Shown piece after piece: positions 22,501-33,177 of a DNA stretch of 64,000 nucleotides. Below the pieces are notes generated by a model. That model was not told where the DNA came from. It was given only the letters and a program-made list of their open reading frames with translations, and did not search any database. The position numbers and the translations under genes are program-made. Positions within the stretch are counted from its first letter, which is position 1; each line of letters opens with the position of its first letter. The DNA is from Apus apus (lineage: Eukaryota; Chordata; Aves; Apodiformes; Apodidae): positions 25,600,108 through 25,664,107 of the forward strand of contig NC_067289.1 of assembly GCF_020740795.1 (NCBI RefSeq), given 5' to 3'.

Positions 22501-24989
22501 GCAGACTGAGCTTTGGACCAGAACTGAAACTAATGCAGTGCCTTTGGAATCATGGAATGGTTGGGTTGGAAGGGACCTTAAAGATCATCTAGTTCCAACC
22601 CCCCTGCATGGGCAGGGACACCTCCCACCAGACCAGGCTGATTTTAGAGTTGATTTTAAATGCAAGAGTGTTGTTTTAGTATGCTGTTTCAGCTAGCCTT
22701 CTCATACTTCATTTTGATAACCTGAGTCATTCCAGTTCCTGTGAGGCTGGGTCCAGTTCAGACTGGAGACAAGTGGCGAGGCTGCTCCTTGGTGTGAGTA
22801 GAGAGAAGTGATTTCTCTTGTGCAATTTTAACCTGTTGGGATTATTTCTCAGTCAAACACTGGTGACTCCAAGGAGTCTGGCAGAGCAGTCTGTGGATTT
22901 ATTTTAGGATGGGTGGTCTCAGTGTCTGGGGGGGTCCTCACCCTGCTGTGGTTCCCCCACAGATCACGCTGTACAGCATGTACGTGGCCATCATGGCCTT
23001 CAACGCCAAGGTCAGCGACCCGCTGATCGGAGGGACCTACATGACACTCCTCAACACCGTGTCCAACCTGGGGGGGAACTGGCCTTCCACTGTTGCCCTC
23101 TGGCTTGTGGACCCACTCACAGTGAAAGAGTGTGCAGGGGCCCGGGACCAGACCTGTGGAACCACTGTGGCTGCAGAAGTAAGTTTTGGAGACTGTGAAG
23201 GTTTCCATTCAATTATTTATTGATTAAATGGCTTCTCTTAGTAAAATTTTTTCACCTTTGAAAACCTTTGTAGTACGTAGCTAATGCTTGAAATTTCCCA
23301 CTAATTGAGTTAATTGTCCTGTCTGATAAAATTAAGTCTGTTTAATCTTGCTAGCATTGTTACCAAAGGTTTGCAGTTGCAGAGTAGGTGTCTGTTTCTT
23401 TCTGGGCTGGGATGAAAACCTGGTGGCCGAAGCGCAAGGTTGCTGCCACGTTCCCTGCAGTGTAAAGAGGCTGTAGTTACATTTTTGAGACTAAACCTTG
23501 CTAAGTTCAGAGCCGTGGTGTTGGGTACTTTGTTCTTGGCAAACTGTCTGTCCCCCAAACCACCTAAGTTTTGTGGTAGGTTTTTGTTCCCTGTCTTTCT
23601 GGAGGCTTCCTCTCTGGGTACCTCGATACCTGCTCCATGATGTTACTTTGCTCTCTGCCTTTGGTCCTCACTTTTTATGTGAAACTGAATGGTGGGACTG
23701 GCTGTCCTCCCGTTTCTGTGGAGCTCTGCAGAAGAGAACAAAGAACACACTGTGCTGCTGGGCACAGCTCACACAACAGGACACAAAACTGCCCCAAAAG
23801 CAAGGTTTCACACTTACCTTCTCATGAGCAAATGTGAAATTTTAACATTTTGGAAGGGTGGAAATGTTTGAGGGTTTTTTTGTCGAGTGTTTCTTTTTCA
23901 CTTATTTATGACTGAGATTTATTTCACCCTTGAATGCCAGGACCCTTTGTGATGGAGAGGTTCTCTAAATAAACAGTGTTCCAGGAATTACACATGACAT
24001 GTTTGAATTGGAGTTGCAGTTTTCAGTAGCTGCAGAGGGAAAACTGCTTTTTCTGCCGGTCTTACTGGCTTCCCACTAATTAGTTTCTCTGTGTCTGTGC
24101 CTCTGCTGAACTTAAGTCCTTCCTCCTTCACTCTGATCTTTTTTCACAGCCTCCCAGCTGGTAATGTTCCGCCACCACCACTCCCTTCTTATTCCTAATC
24201 TGGTCTTGACATGTCTCTGAATAATGACAATGCTGGCAGAACCTCAGCTTGGAGGTTTGATTTAGCTTGGGATTATAGCAGTATTGAAAGCTGAACAATA
24301 GCAGTAACTCCCATGAGCTGTACACTTACCCTTTAAATGCTGGAGGTTTTCTCTTCCACTTATGCAATTAAAAAACATCCTGGGCTTGTTTTTCCCAGAA
24401 ATACCCAGCATTTTGGACTGTTCATTTGCAGATTTACTGGGCTGAGATGCAAGGGTGTAATTTGTGAAGAAGCAGTTTGGATGGCTAGGAAAAAAAACAC
24501 AAACCTTTTTTGGTGAGGTTCAAAGCAATGATTGCACCTCCTGGCCAGCAGGAGACAGCTGGGCAGTTCCTGTTGTCTAGAGTTAGCCCCTTGGGCCAAT
24601 GTGCTCCATTTCCCAACTGTTTTATAAGATTTTGATACTTTTCACACTGCTAGGAAGCTCAAAGGCATCTCTTACCAACTCCGTAAGAAACAAGAGTAAA
24701 CAAATCTATTTAGTCATAGCCAAGAGCAAGCAAATAGCAGTGACTCTAATGCCTACTTTCTAAAAGTCTGTGCATCTGTATCTCCTGGAGGTTACTTAAT
24801 GCACCAGCTTCTGTGTTTCAGCTCTGCACCAAAGCTGGTGGTTCCTGTGTCACCACCTTGGACGGTTACTACGTGGAATCCATCATCTGTGTCATCCTGG
24901 GATTTGGCTGGTGGTTTCTACTTGGGCCAAAACTTAAAAAGCTGCAGGACGAAGGACAGTCTTCCTGGAAGTGCAAGAGGACCAATTGA
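15754..24989 (+). CDS. SLC33A1: Acetyl-CoA transporter 1 (AT-1), complete, six coding exons, 543 residues
   Basis: SLC33A1 is an ER-membrane major-facilitator protein that imports cytosolic acetyl-CoA for acetylation in the ER lumen. Exons join at 15754-16507, 19998-20188, 20846-21030, 21959-22076, 22963-23178 and 24822-24989, 1632 nt with stop. The 543 residues compare with 549 in human from recall. The variable N-terminus (residues 1-65, Ala- and Gly-rich) is followed by about 12 membrane segments: roughly 66-94, 103-123, 138-158, 176-200, 215-235, 252-271, 295-315, four more through exons 3-5, and a last one at IICVILGFGWWFLLG. Conserved blocks include YVLQGIPLGLAGS, FFSFVFWPFSLKLLWAPLVD, ATQDIAVDGWAL and GGTYMTLLNTVSNLGGNWPS. 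Ser106 (in AFFSF) matches human Ser113, changed in spastic paraplegia 42. The ATG opens MSP as in human; an upstream in-frame ATG at 15673 is less likely. Nothing is broken. Confidence 0.98.
16508..19997 (+). other. SLC33A1: SLC33A1 intron 1, no further feature seen
   Basis: About 3.5 kb. No repeat family, exon or RNA gene recognised; the acceptor end is T-rich from about 19960. Confidence 0.9.
19998..20188 (+). CDS. SLC33A1: SLC33A1 coding exon 2
   Basis: 191 nt, acceptor CCCCTCCAG|ATTTCC and donor GCAAAA|GTAAGT, phase 0 out. It encodes DFLFFWGAVFLITTTLVALL, a charged loop rich in Lys and Glu, and the segment ending LLILTAK. Confidence 0.97.
20189..20845 (+). other. SLC33A1: SLC33A1 intron 2, nothing recognised
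   Basis: 657 nt of unique-looking intron sequence. Confidence 0.9.
20846..21030 (+). CDS. SLC33A1: SLC33A1 coding exon 3
   Basis: 185 nt, acceptor TATTGCAG|GTTGGA and donor TTTTAG|GTAAAA, phase 2 out. It encodes VGFSAADAVTGLKLVEEG through FYKAMPF, nearly identical to human. Confidence 0.97.
21031..21958 (+). other. SLC33A1: SLC33A1 intron 3, nothing recognised
   Basis: 928 nt of unique-looking intron sequence; small open frames near 21554-21805 match nothing known. Confidence 0.9.
21959..22076 (+). CDS. SLC33A1: SLC33A1 coding exon 4
   Basis: 118 nt, acceptor TTCCTCCAG|GTTGCT and donor CATCAG|GTAACA, phase 0 out. It encodes LLLGLEFAFLVWWTPKVK through LLSYALHQ. Confidence 0.97.
22077..22962 (+). 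other. SLC33A1: SLC33A1 intron 4, contains a short CR1 fragment
   Basis: 886 nt; the only recognised content is the CR1 piece at 22546-22642. Confidence 0.9.
22546..22642 (-). mobile_element. CR1 LINE 3' fragment, about 100 nt
   Basis: Reads GAATCATGGAATGGTTGGG, then GGAAGGGACCTTAAAGATC and CCACCAGACCAGGCTG on the plus strand: the reverse complement of the CR1 3' tail. Severely 5'-truncated, antisense to SLC33A1. Confidence 0.88.
22963..23178 (+). CDS. SLC33A1: SLC33A1 coding exon 5
   Basis: 216 nt, acceptor TTCCCCCACAG|ATCACG and donor GCAGAA|GTAAGT. It encodes ITLYSMYVAIMAFNAKVSD, GGTYMTLLNTVSNLGGNWPS and the Cys-containing loop ending VAAE. Higher G+C than its introns. Confidence 0.97.
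23179..24821 (+). other. SLC33A1: SLC33A1 intron 5, nothing recognised
   Basis: 1.64 kb of unique-looking intron sequence, AT-rich in its last third. Confidence 0.9.
24822..24989 (+). CDS. SLC33A1: SLC33A1 coding exon 6 with stop
   Basis: 168 nt, acceptor TCTGTGTTTCAG|CTCTGC. It encodes LCTKAGGSCVTTLDGYYVES, the last membrane segment and the C-terminal WKCKRTN, then TGA. Confidence 0.97.
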   Translation, partial: LCTKAGGSCVTTLDGYYVESIICVILGFGWWFLLGPKLKKLQDEGQSSWKCKRTN

Positions 24990-25057
24990 TGCAGTTGAAA
25001 TGTTGGATGGACTGGCAAGGTCATTTTAGTTTTATTACAAAGATATATCCCATAATC

Positions 25058-25063
25058 AATAAA
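25058..25063 (+). terminator. SLC33A1: Proximal poly(A) signal AATAAA for SLC33A1
   Basis: Canonical AATAAA in CAATAAACAGG, about 70 nt after the stop codon. It would give a very short 3' UTR. A GT-rich stretch (GGTGTGTCTGTATGTGAG) follows near 25121. Confidence 0.5.
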
Positions 25064-26566
25064 CAGGAATACTGGTATTTTTAAATGCCGCGTCACCAAA
25101 AAAACGAGGTGGCCAAGACAGTGGTGTGTCTGTATGTGAGACCACTTGCCCACCAATATGAAAATGTAAGTTCAGAATGGAATTGTTAGAAACTGGCACC
25201 TGTGTACTGCATACATGTCCCCTGCTCTAGCTTCACTCCTGGCTGCTGGTACCACCAACGGCCCGATTTCCATGCCGTGCCTATGGAAAAGCTAATTGTG
25301 CCATGTCTGTCTAAACAGCAGCCTTGTCAGCTCAGTCCCAGCTCTTTATTTTCAAACAGAAATGATCTGACAGGGGGAGTTGACCCAGGGAAGGATGTCA
25401 AAGGCATTTTGACTTGTAGGTTGAGCGTGGTGTGCTACAAAATTCCCAGTGGGAAGACAAACGTAACGTGTCTGGGCTTTGTTTCTTCTCACCTTCTGAA
25501 CTGTAACCACACCTCAACAGATGAAATGTTTCAGATATTCTTTTAAATGTATTTTCTGGCTTTTATAAGCTTTAAAGATTTATAAGAAAATATTTTTATA
25601 AACTAATTACATTTGTTTAATTTATGTCTGCTGTTTCAAAGCATTTTGATTTGCATTCAAGGTGCTTTCTTGATGAGAACTCGCTGTAAGGTAGGAGTTA
25701 AGAGTAACGCACAATACTCTAAGCCTTGATCCCCAGGATGCAAACTGGACAGTGCAGCAGCTGGCACACCTGGACAGGCTTCCAAAGGAGGCCCTTGTCC
25801 TTTTGAGGGAAGGAATTTATAGCATTACTTCCTCTATGTCACTAAAATCCAAGCATTCTGCTTTAAAATCAGTGGAAAAAATGTGACTGTTCCCATCTAG
25901 GGGTGAGGGAAGATGATCGGTGCCTTTGAGAGTGATTTGGTGATGACAAACTTGCCAAATTCCCAGTGAGTTGGTGTACAACTTGCTGTCCCAGAAATCG
26001 AGCAAGGTAAATCTTGTGGTAGAGCTGCTACAGGAGGTTCCTGCTGCTCCATGCCCTGCAACGTGGCCCCTGGTTTGTCAGAAGGGAGGTCCCCCTGTGC
26101 CTCAGGGATGGGCAGCTTGGGGGCTCTGCACACAGCTGGGTGGATGTGGAGCATCATTAGCAAAAAAGAAAACTGTTAAAAATACCTTTGAAAGGTATGT
26201 GATTTTTCCTTTTGCATTCTGTTTCTTGCCTTGTCAATACTGGAAGTGTTGCATCCTCAGCTTGGTGTTCCAAACTCCTGAGAGAGTTGTGGACCTTTTG
26301 TTAGTGTGTGTTGCAGGATAAAAGTAAATGAAGACCGACTTTTGAGTAATTGGAGGGGACCTGGGTGTGTAGAAAGTGCCTGTGTAACAAAAGGAGTAAG
26401 GAGGGGTCCAGGAGAGGACAGTGTGACCAAGTGCTTCCCTGGTCACAGAAGCCTGTTCCCAGTCTCTCCCCCTCTCCCTTCCCATAGTGACGGCCCTGTT
26501 GGTTGGGGGTGCAGATCCAAACCCTGGGCTGTTGGTCTCCCTGACTGTCCTCTGCAGTCCAAGCTA

Positions 26567-26572
26567 AATAAA
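26567..26572 (+). terminator. SLC33A1: Candidate distal poly(A) signal for SLC33A1
   Basis: AATAAA within GCTAAATAAAATC, 1.6 kb after the stop. Which of the two signals is used cannot be told from sequence. Confidence 0.35.
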
Positions 26573-28347
26573 ATCACATTGCTTTTATTCCCCAGACTAG
26601 GAGTCCTCCAGTTTCACCTCTGCATAAGCACAAAAAGAGTGTAAGAACATGTCAGAGACCATAGTGGAAGGCAGATGGATCTTTCAGCCCTCCCCAGATC
26701 GTCTCCAGTTCTGCCGTTACTGGAGCAGGGTATGACTTCAATCCCATTCCATCCATACCCTGAGATTCTCTTTCTTTCCTGACTTGGAGGAAAAACTTCT
26801 CAAGTGCAGAATATGGGAAATTGAATCATAAGTGCTTTCAAGTTGGCTTTTACTTTGCAGTTTTGTTTCACTGTTTCTGAAGGTGCCAGCAAATCTCCTT
26901 ATTCATAAAGATGGGCTGACAATTGCTTGACAACATTGCAGTTAAACACATCTATATTAAAAGTTACCTCAATTAAAAAACTGTGTCCTTTTCAAACTGG
27001 AGAAACAACTGGTCGATTAGTTTGTTTAATCTTGTGCTATTTTGTAACACAAGTCAGAAACCTTCCTGCAATACTAAAAAAAAAGAAAAAAAAAAAAAAG
27101 GTAAACTTGGGTCTTGCTGCTTCTTTTCTCCCAACCCTGTTTTAAAGTGAAATCATTAATTTTTTATTATTTTTTTTTAAGATTAGAATTATTGCAGACA
27201 TCTTTAACATAAAACCAAAAGAAAACCACTTTTAAAACTTCAAGAAGAAAGGAGCAACCCAACCTGTTCCTTGAGTGTCAGTTACGAGAATGGGAACCTT
27301 AGTTACTGCAGGGCTTTGTGGTCCTGCATGGCCTGACTGGGCCCATGGGCTCAGATGGGTGTTACCTCTAGCAAAAGGGAAGTGGCAGACACTGGATTTT
27401 TTTAAGTAAAGGGTTTGTGCTGGTTTAAATTCCTGAGCAGGATAACTGTGAAGTGAGACAGGTTCCAGGGGAGAGGGTGAAGGGTCAGTGCAGGTGTTCC
27501 TGGGGAGCAGAGGCAGAGAGCAGCTCCATTAGCCACAGCTGTGGGGGGTTGCCATGCAGGAGAGTCATTGTCACCTGCACTCACCTGTGTAACAACCTGG
27601 TTATTTTAAAGCACCAACTCCAGGTGTTGTCTGTGTTACAGACACTGAAGAATCTGCCAGTACCAATTGTCAACAGTTCTTTATTTTCCCTAAAGCTGTT
27701 TCATGTCCCTGTCTTCTGGGTGTTGGCCGTGTAGTGTTGTGTGATGGTGTTTGGATGATTTCTGATAAAATAGGGAGGAGAGTTCTGTCCCTGAGTGGGC
27801 ACTGGGGGAAAGCAGAGCCCCTCGGCAGCAGGGAATGGAGGCCTGGAGCTCCTGCAGGCCTCAGTGTTGTCTGGCTCTCCTGGCCCCCCGTGAGACAGTG
27901 CTGTTCAGCATGGCACCCAACACACACCTGGTGACACAGCAGCCCCTGGGCTCCAAGCTGAAAACCAGAGTTTGCACTATATCTATACTATATCTATGTA
28001 CTTAATACAGCTAACACTATATGCCTTTATTTGAAAAAAGTTACAAGGGTAATTTTTACTTGTCCAACTTACCTCAGAGCCAGTAATTGAAGAACTGTCA
28101 TAGTCTGAACCTTAGATACAGTGTTTTGATTCAAGTGTAGGGTTTGCTGCTTTGGATCATAAATTCCCAATTAAATCTGTGCTTTTCCTGAAATCCTGAG
28201 TTGTCACCATTACTGGGATCGTCTCATGTCCCAATGGTTCATGTAGAAACCTAGAACTGCTTGAGATGGAAGACTTCTGCAATCATACACGCACTTTTCT
28301 GTCCTTGTCTGATTATGCTCTAACACTGTATGCGTTTCTTTAAAGAC

Positions 28348-28353
28348 CACGTG
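28348..28353. promoter_or_regulatory. CACGTG E-box upstream of C3orf33
   Basis: A palindromic CACGTG in GACCACGTGGGCGCG at the edge of the CpG island. Such sites bind USF, MYC or TFE-family bHLH factors. Activity is inferred only. Confidence 0.4.
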
Positions 28354-28663
28354 GGCGCGTTGCAGAGATGGGTGGTTCAGAGCAGCGGGTGCCTCGAGCC
28401 GTTCCGTAATGAGTTATAAATACAACTATAAATTGTTCGCTTTGAGCTGAGGGAAAAGAATAAACAACAGTGACGATGACGGGAGTGCTCCGGGGTGCTT
28501 TTTGTTTTGTGAAGAGAGCGCTGCCCGGGATCCGAGGGCAGGACTGCAGCTCTGAGGAGCGAGCTCACCCAGCTCGGCTCTCGCGCGCCGGGCCGGGGCG
28601 GCACGAGCGGCGGCACCGGCCGCGCGGGCGGAGCAGCCTCTGCCCGCCCCGCTCCCGGCTCTC

Positions 28664-28747
28664 CGCCCCGGCTCCAGCCCCGCCCCGGCTCCATCCCCGC
28701 CCCGGCTCCAGCCCCGCCCCGGCTCCATCCCCGCCCCGCCCCCGTCC
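28664..28747. repeat. Short tandem repeat, 17-nt unit, in the C3orf33 5' UTR or promoter
   Basis: About four and a half copies of CCGGCTCCAGCCCCGCC, alternating CCAG and CCAT, end only a few bases before the ATG. Each copy contains a CCCCGCCCC-type GC box. Confidence 0.88.
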
Positions 28748-28751
28748 CGCC

Positions 28752-28832
28752 ATGTCGGAGCGGCGCGGCGCGGCGGCCGAGGCCCTGTCCCGCCTCTCCG
28801 AGTGGGCGGACGCGCACCTGGGGCTGCTGCGG
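28752..28832 (+). CDS. C3orf33: C3orf33 coding exon 1
   Basis: 81 nt, phase 0 out, donor CTGCGG|GTAACG. It encodes MSERRGAAAEALSRLSEWAD through HLGLLR. The intron that follows is only 83 nt. Confidence 0.92.
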
Positions 28833-31800
28833 GTAACGGGCGCGGGGGGCCGGGGTGCGGGGGGCCGGGCGGGGGCTGCGCGGCGCGGCTGAGCCCCTGT
28901 TCCCTGTGCCCGCAGAGCCTCAGCGCCGGGATGGCGGTGGCCGGGCTGCTGGTGCTGGCCCGCAGCGCGCGCCTGGTGAGTGCGGCGGGGCCGGGCTGCC
29001 CGGGGGGGTTGGGCGGGCGGGGGGTGCAGCAGGGCCCAGCCCCGCGGGTCCGCTCGTGTCCCCGCTCCAGCAGCGTTTCCACGGCCAGAAGCGAGACATC
29101 GTTGCCCCCGTTTTCTGTTTGCTGCCTCGGGCGCAGGCGGCGGGTCCGGGCAGCGCTGCCGGCAGGTACCGCGCACCTCTCCGCGCGGGCACAGCCCGAG
29201 CTGCCTCGCACCCTGCTCTGCCTGCAGCCCAGGTACAGGGGGGTCCTCGCATCTTGTCACTGTACTTCCGTGAACGGAAACCACTCCTTGAGTAGTTTTA
29301 AATACACGACCCTGAATCTTCCTTCAGGCATTCAGTTCGTGGCTCATACCAACACTTCTGCACGAGCTCCGGCCAAGCCGTGTCAGGCCGGGATCACCCC
29401 CCTCCCAGCTCTGCCAGCTGTTTAAAAACTGACGCTGATCTTCCCTCTGCACAGTTCCAAATGCAGTTTGCTGGGAGAGAACGTTGGTAGAAAGTTTTTA
29501 CTTTAAAATCTTACCAGAAAGCCTGAGCTACAGAATATTTTTCCCCTTGTTTTCTGTTTTGTTTGGTTTTGTGGGGTGGTGGTGGTGGTGGTGGTTTTTT
29601 AAACCAAGGGTTTGTGAGTATGTTAACCAGGCTGTTGGAGCTTCCAGAGCAAATGGGATCCGACCTAAACAACTTCTCTTCATAAAAACCTTCAGGCTTT
29701 CTGCCCACAGGTCCTGAAATTCTGTATTCCTGCAGACCACAAATGGGAAGATTCACTGAATAATTAACATACAATAGGAAGGTCTCCTGTTTAGTTGTGG
29801 TGTTGGGGGGTTTTGTTTCCCCCGAGGGCTGGTGTGTCACAGGGGTTGTGCATAAGCACGTGGGTACTTTTCACAGCTGTGTAGAAGTAGGTCAGTGTTC
29901 CTCAAAAGGCTCCTCCAGACACCAGTGCCTTAACTGGGGGTGCTGGGCCAGCCTTGGTGCCTGTCCTTCTCCCTCCACCCCTGCACCACTGGCTGCTCCA
30001 TTCTTCCCTGCTGTTGCTGAGCTCAGTTTTCCTGTGTGATCATGTAACTGTCCCTTTGAATCCCCCCGTTCAGCAAGGGCTGTGGTGTCAGATTTAACCA
30101 TCTTGTGATCTTTTCAAAGGTGTGCACCTGCTTTGGTCCCTCTCCTTTTTTGCTCCCTGATCAAAGGCTGTCTTGTTTCTCTTCTCCCACTCAGCCTTTG
30201 TTTTCAGTCCATCAGTTCTTTGCCAGCTTCTTTGAACACCTCTTGTCTTCTTGACTCCTTTCACCCCTGTTTTGGCACCGCTCGGGCCACTTCTAAAACA
30301 CTGTCTTCAAGGTGAACCAAGTGACCTTTGATATGCACTGCTCAAAAACATCACTTACTGTTCTTTCTCCAAACCTCGCTCTCATGCCCAGCCCTAAGAT
30401 TTCAAGTCCTGTGAAACAGGAGGGAAAATCCCTCACTGCGTGGAAGGGCTGATACATAAAGGCTTCTGCAGCTGATTACTGTTAAAAATATCTGGATATG
30501 TGTTACTTGCCCGTGGTGTCTAGTAACAGATCAGTAATTTTCCAAACTGCTTTAAGAAGCAGTTGGACTTACTGTGATTATAATTGCTCTACTCTTTTAT
30601 TTTAAGCTTTGCCTTGCTCTTCTTTCCATCAACAGGCAACAAAGTTCACAAGTGCTTTGGATATACCAGTGGAGTTTGTAGAAAAGAATGTGAAATTGCG
30701 GGGAAGAGTACATCATGTAACTGAGAAAGGCCTGGAGGTTGAACACATTCCCATCAGCATTCCTTTCCTTACATCCATACAGAGAAGATGTAAGTAGAAG
30801 GGGAGGCTTGGGAGGACGGGCTCAGGAACGGCTCTGCCTCTTGGTCCTTCTGTACAGGGGGGACGCTGGGGAGTAAAACACTGCAGGAGACCTGTAAGAA
30901 GAGCTTGCCAATGCAGGATTGGTGTTAATCAGGGTCATTGTTGTGATAGGTTTCTGGCAGCAAGAGCTAGCACCCAGGCAGCTGGTTTGCTTGTGTTGCT
31001 CATCTCAGTCCTGGCAAAAAGGCTGTGTTGGGATGATGCTTTTATTTACAGAGGAGGATCTGGCAGCTACCTACACAAACCATCCTCGTGGACAGCTTTT
31101 CCATGACTGTCCGTCCTGTCTGGGAGTCACACCCTGCTGTGCCAACACCTGCAGGAGCTGATGCTCCTTGCCTGCTGTTTCTGCCCCTCCAGATAAAATG
31201 TCAGTGACTGGTAATGAAGGCAGTTCTATTTGTATGCAAAATAAAACAATCTAGCTTAAGCCACTTATGCACTTATGCAATATTGAATTAATTTTTTGCT
31301 GAAGGAGAGATGAGACCTAATTCTTATTTGTGAATACTTAGTGCTTTGGGGAACTAAAATGGATTTATTATTTTTTTTAAGTCCATGGGAATTAATTCAG
31401 CACCAACAGATGAAGATTTTCTTTCTGCACTCAGTACCAAAGTTCTCTCTATCATCAGGGCAATCGAAAGGTCTTCTGCTGGTGAGACTGGCTGGAGTGG
31501 AGCTGGCTCCGAGGGGCATGGCCTGGTTACAGCAAGAGTTAAAACCCAACCAAGTCATATGGTTCCAGCTTCTGGGAAGGGAGGATTTGGCACTTGAGTG
31601 CCTAGTATTAGTAAATAAGGTAAATACAGTGACAAAAACTGACTTTCTTTCATCTGCAGTTTTGAACTTGACTGTCATTAAACCATTCAGTTCCTTCAGT
31701 ATATTTGAGGAATTATATTATGTGTAGTTTATCTATCTTGATACAAATTTAAAGTGCTTTAAGTCTGATTTCTAGACAGTACTTTTGCAGACTGATTAAT

Positions 31801-32329
31801 GACAGGAGTGTATTCCTGTCAGGTAGTGCTACACTGTATCTTGTAGGTCTGATTACCCTGAGGTTTAGCCCACCTCTCACAAACATCTTGCAGTAGTATT
31901 GGGTTTTAACAGTCAACTGGATTCCTCTTAGCTTTACACTCTTTCAGCCAGAGAGTGGATTTAGCCAGAAGTAGGACTTGTATCTCAGAGGGATTTCACA
32001 CAGCAAAAAAGATAGTGTTTTAAAAGTGAAGTGAATATCATGTTTATTGTGCCTTTTCATAGGGGCGATTTCTCAGCGTGTGCGTGAACGAAGAGCTGCT
32101 GAGACAAGGGCTCGGCAGAGCAGCACGGATCGAAGGGCTCCACCACCATTCCCACCTCTACTGGAAACTTCACAAAAAACTGCTTCAAGCAGAGCTAAAG
32201 GCCTTGAGGAAAAATAAAGGAATATGGGAGGAAGCTAGTTACTCTGAAAGAATTAGAGATCGGATAAGCAACAATAAGTTTGTACAGACATTGAAACAAT
32301 TTGTGGTCTGGCTGAGAAGCTCTTTCTAA
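28752..32329 (+). CDS. C3orf33: C3orf33-like protein (AC3-33), complete, five coding exons, 240 residues
   Basis: Orthologue of human C3orf33, a little-studied protein reported to affect ERK/AP-1 signalling and predicted to carry a staphylococcal-nuclease-like OB fold. Exons join at 28752-28832, 28916-28975, 30636-30789, 31459-31619 and 32063-32329, 723 nt with stop. Visible parts: an N-terminal helix (SRLSEWADAHLGLLR), a hydrophobic segment at about residues 32-43 (GMAVAGLLVLAR) that could be a signal anchor, then the beta-rich core PVEFVEKNVKLRGRVHHV, EVEHIPISIPFL, LLLVRLAGVEL, ELKPNQVIWFQLLGRE, and a basic helical tail GLHHHSHLYWKLHKKLL onward. I do not see the catalytic Arg/Asp/Glu set of true nucleases, so enzyme activity is doubtful. 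The C-terminus seems shorter than the human protein as I recall it. It lies head-to-tail after SLC33A1, as in human. Function remains uncertain; orthology is firm. Confidence 0.93.
28916..28975 (+). CDS. C3orf33: C3orf33 coding exon 2
   Basis: 60 nt, acceptor GCCCGCAG|AGCCTC and donor CGCCTG|GTGAGT, in and out of phase 0. It encodes SLSAGMAVAGLLVLARSARL, the hydrophobic segment. Confidence 0.92.
28976..30635 (+). other. C3orf33: C3orf33 intron 2
   Basis: 1.66 kb. It starts in the CpG island and holds a G/T-rich tract with a (GGT)n run at about 29574-29597. Nothing else recognised. Confidence 0.88.
30636..30789 (+). CDS. C3orf33: C3orf33 coding exon 3
   Basis: 154 nt, acceptor CATCAACAG|GCAACA and donor AGAAGAT|GTAAGT, phase 1 out. 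It encodes ATKFTSALDIPVEFVEKN through PFLTSIQRR. Confidence 0.93.
30790..31458 (+). other. C3orf33: C3orf33 intron 3, nothing recognised
   Basis: 669 nt of unique-looking intron sequence. Confidence 0.88.
31459..31619 (+). CDS. C3orf33: C3orf33 coding exon 4
   Basis: 161 nt, acceptor CTATCATCAG|GGCAAT and donor AATAAG|GTAAAT, phase 0 out. It encodes QSKGLLLVRLAGVELAPRG through CLVLVNK. Confidence 0.92.
31620..32062 (+). other. C3orf33: C3orf33 intron 4, nothing recognised
   Basis: 443 nt of unique-looking intron sequence. Confidence 0.88.
32063..32329 (+). CDS. C3orf33: C3orf33 coding exon 5 with stop
   Basis: 267 nt, acceptor TTTTCATAG|GGGCGA. It encodes GRFLSVCVNEELLRQGLGRA, the basic tail and the terminal VVWLRSSF, then TAA. 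Confidence 0.92.
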   Translation, partial: GRFLSVCVNEELLRQGLGRAARIEGLHHHSHLYWKLHKKLLQAELKALRKNKGIWEEASYSERIRDRISNNKFVQTLKQFVVWLRSSF

Positions 32330-33055
32330 AGTGAAAAGGGAGACTTGCTTGGAGGAATGCCAGGCACCTGGCTTTCTGTAAAGTAGAAGTTCGTGTTAAA
32401 AAGCAGTGCCATCATTTGCAGAGTCCCTGTCCTGAGCAGAAAACCCATCGTTATTTGGTGTCATACTGCAACCCACAAGAGACTAAAAGTGGCAGGATGC
32501 AGCCCACTGAGTGAAATGCCCTCAAGCTGAACCTTTCCACCATCATGTCCTGAAGGAGTTGTCAGGTTTCCACCTGCCAAATACCTGCACGGCTGCGTTA
32601 GCCAACAGCGAGAGCAATCAACAGTCCTGTGTGTAAGAGGTGCAGTGTTGGTTCACAGTGTACAGCCTTAAATGCTGCCCTCTTAGATGTCAGCCCTCCG
32701 TAGCCCACATTGGTCAGAAAACCCCATTTCACACCTTTTCAAAGCCTGTGGGATGTGTTTGCAAGTGAGCATCTTGTTTGACTTCTGTTCTTACACTATT
32801 TTTTTTGTACAGTATGTGGGTTTAAAATCTTGAATAATGGGTTGCATTGTTATGGATGTAGCAGGTCATTTGTGATGGCTGATCTTAAAAAGCTGATAAG
32901 GTCACAACAACTACATTTTATAGTGGAAAAAAATCCCTGGGTATATCAAAGAATATAAATGATGTCAGTATCCACATTTTTAGAAGACAGCATTCACTTC
33001 AATAGGAAAAACTTGTTTTTTCTGATGGTTCCAAAAGGGTCTAATATTACATTAA

Positions 33056-33061
33056 AATAAA
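33056..33061 (+). terminator. C3orf33: Poly(A) signal AATAAA, proximal, C3orf33
   Basis: AATAAA in ATTAAAATAAAATG; a second signal follows 120 nt later. Confidence 0.5.
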
Positions 33062-33177
33062 ATGTTAACACAAAATTTGAAAAGGTGGATCATCCTGTGT
33101 TAAAAACTTAAAATATTGTTTTATCTTGTGAACTTTTAAAGTGGATGAGGGTGTATTTATTTTGTAAATTTTCTTCC

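Larger units (their letters stand above)
24990..28540 (+). other. SLC33A1 3' UTR followed by intergenic DNA
   Basis: About 3.5 kb with two poly(A) signals, an A-rich run near 27078-27100 and T-rich tracts near 27165. No coding exon or known repeat family is recognised. A perfect CACGTG E-box lies at 28348-28353, 400 nt before the C3orf33 ATG. Confidence 0.75.
28540..29250. promoter_or_regulatory. CpG island, promoter of C3orf33
   Basis: Dense CpG and GC boxes from about 200 nt upstream of the ATG through exons 1 and 2. Long frames on the minus strand here are composition artefacts. Confidence 0.8.

Noticed and set aside
28377-29284. Minus-strand frames of 110-261 codons opposite C3orf33 exons 1 and 2
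   Set aside because: Composition artefacts of the CpG island and its 17-nt repeat.
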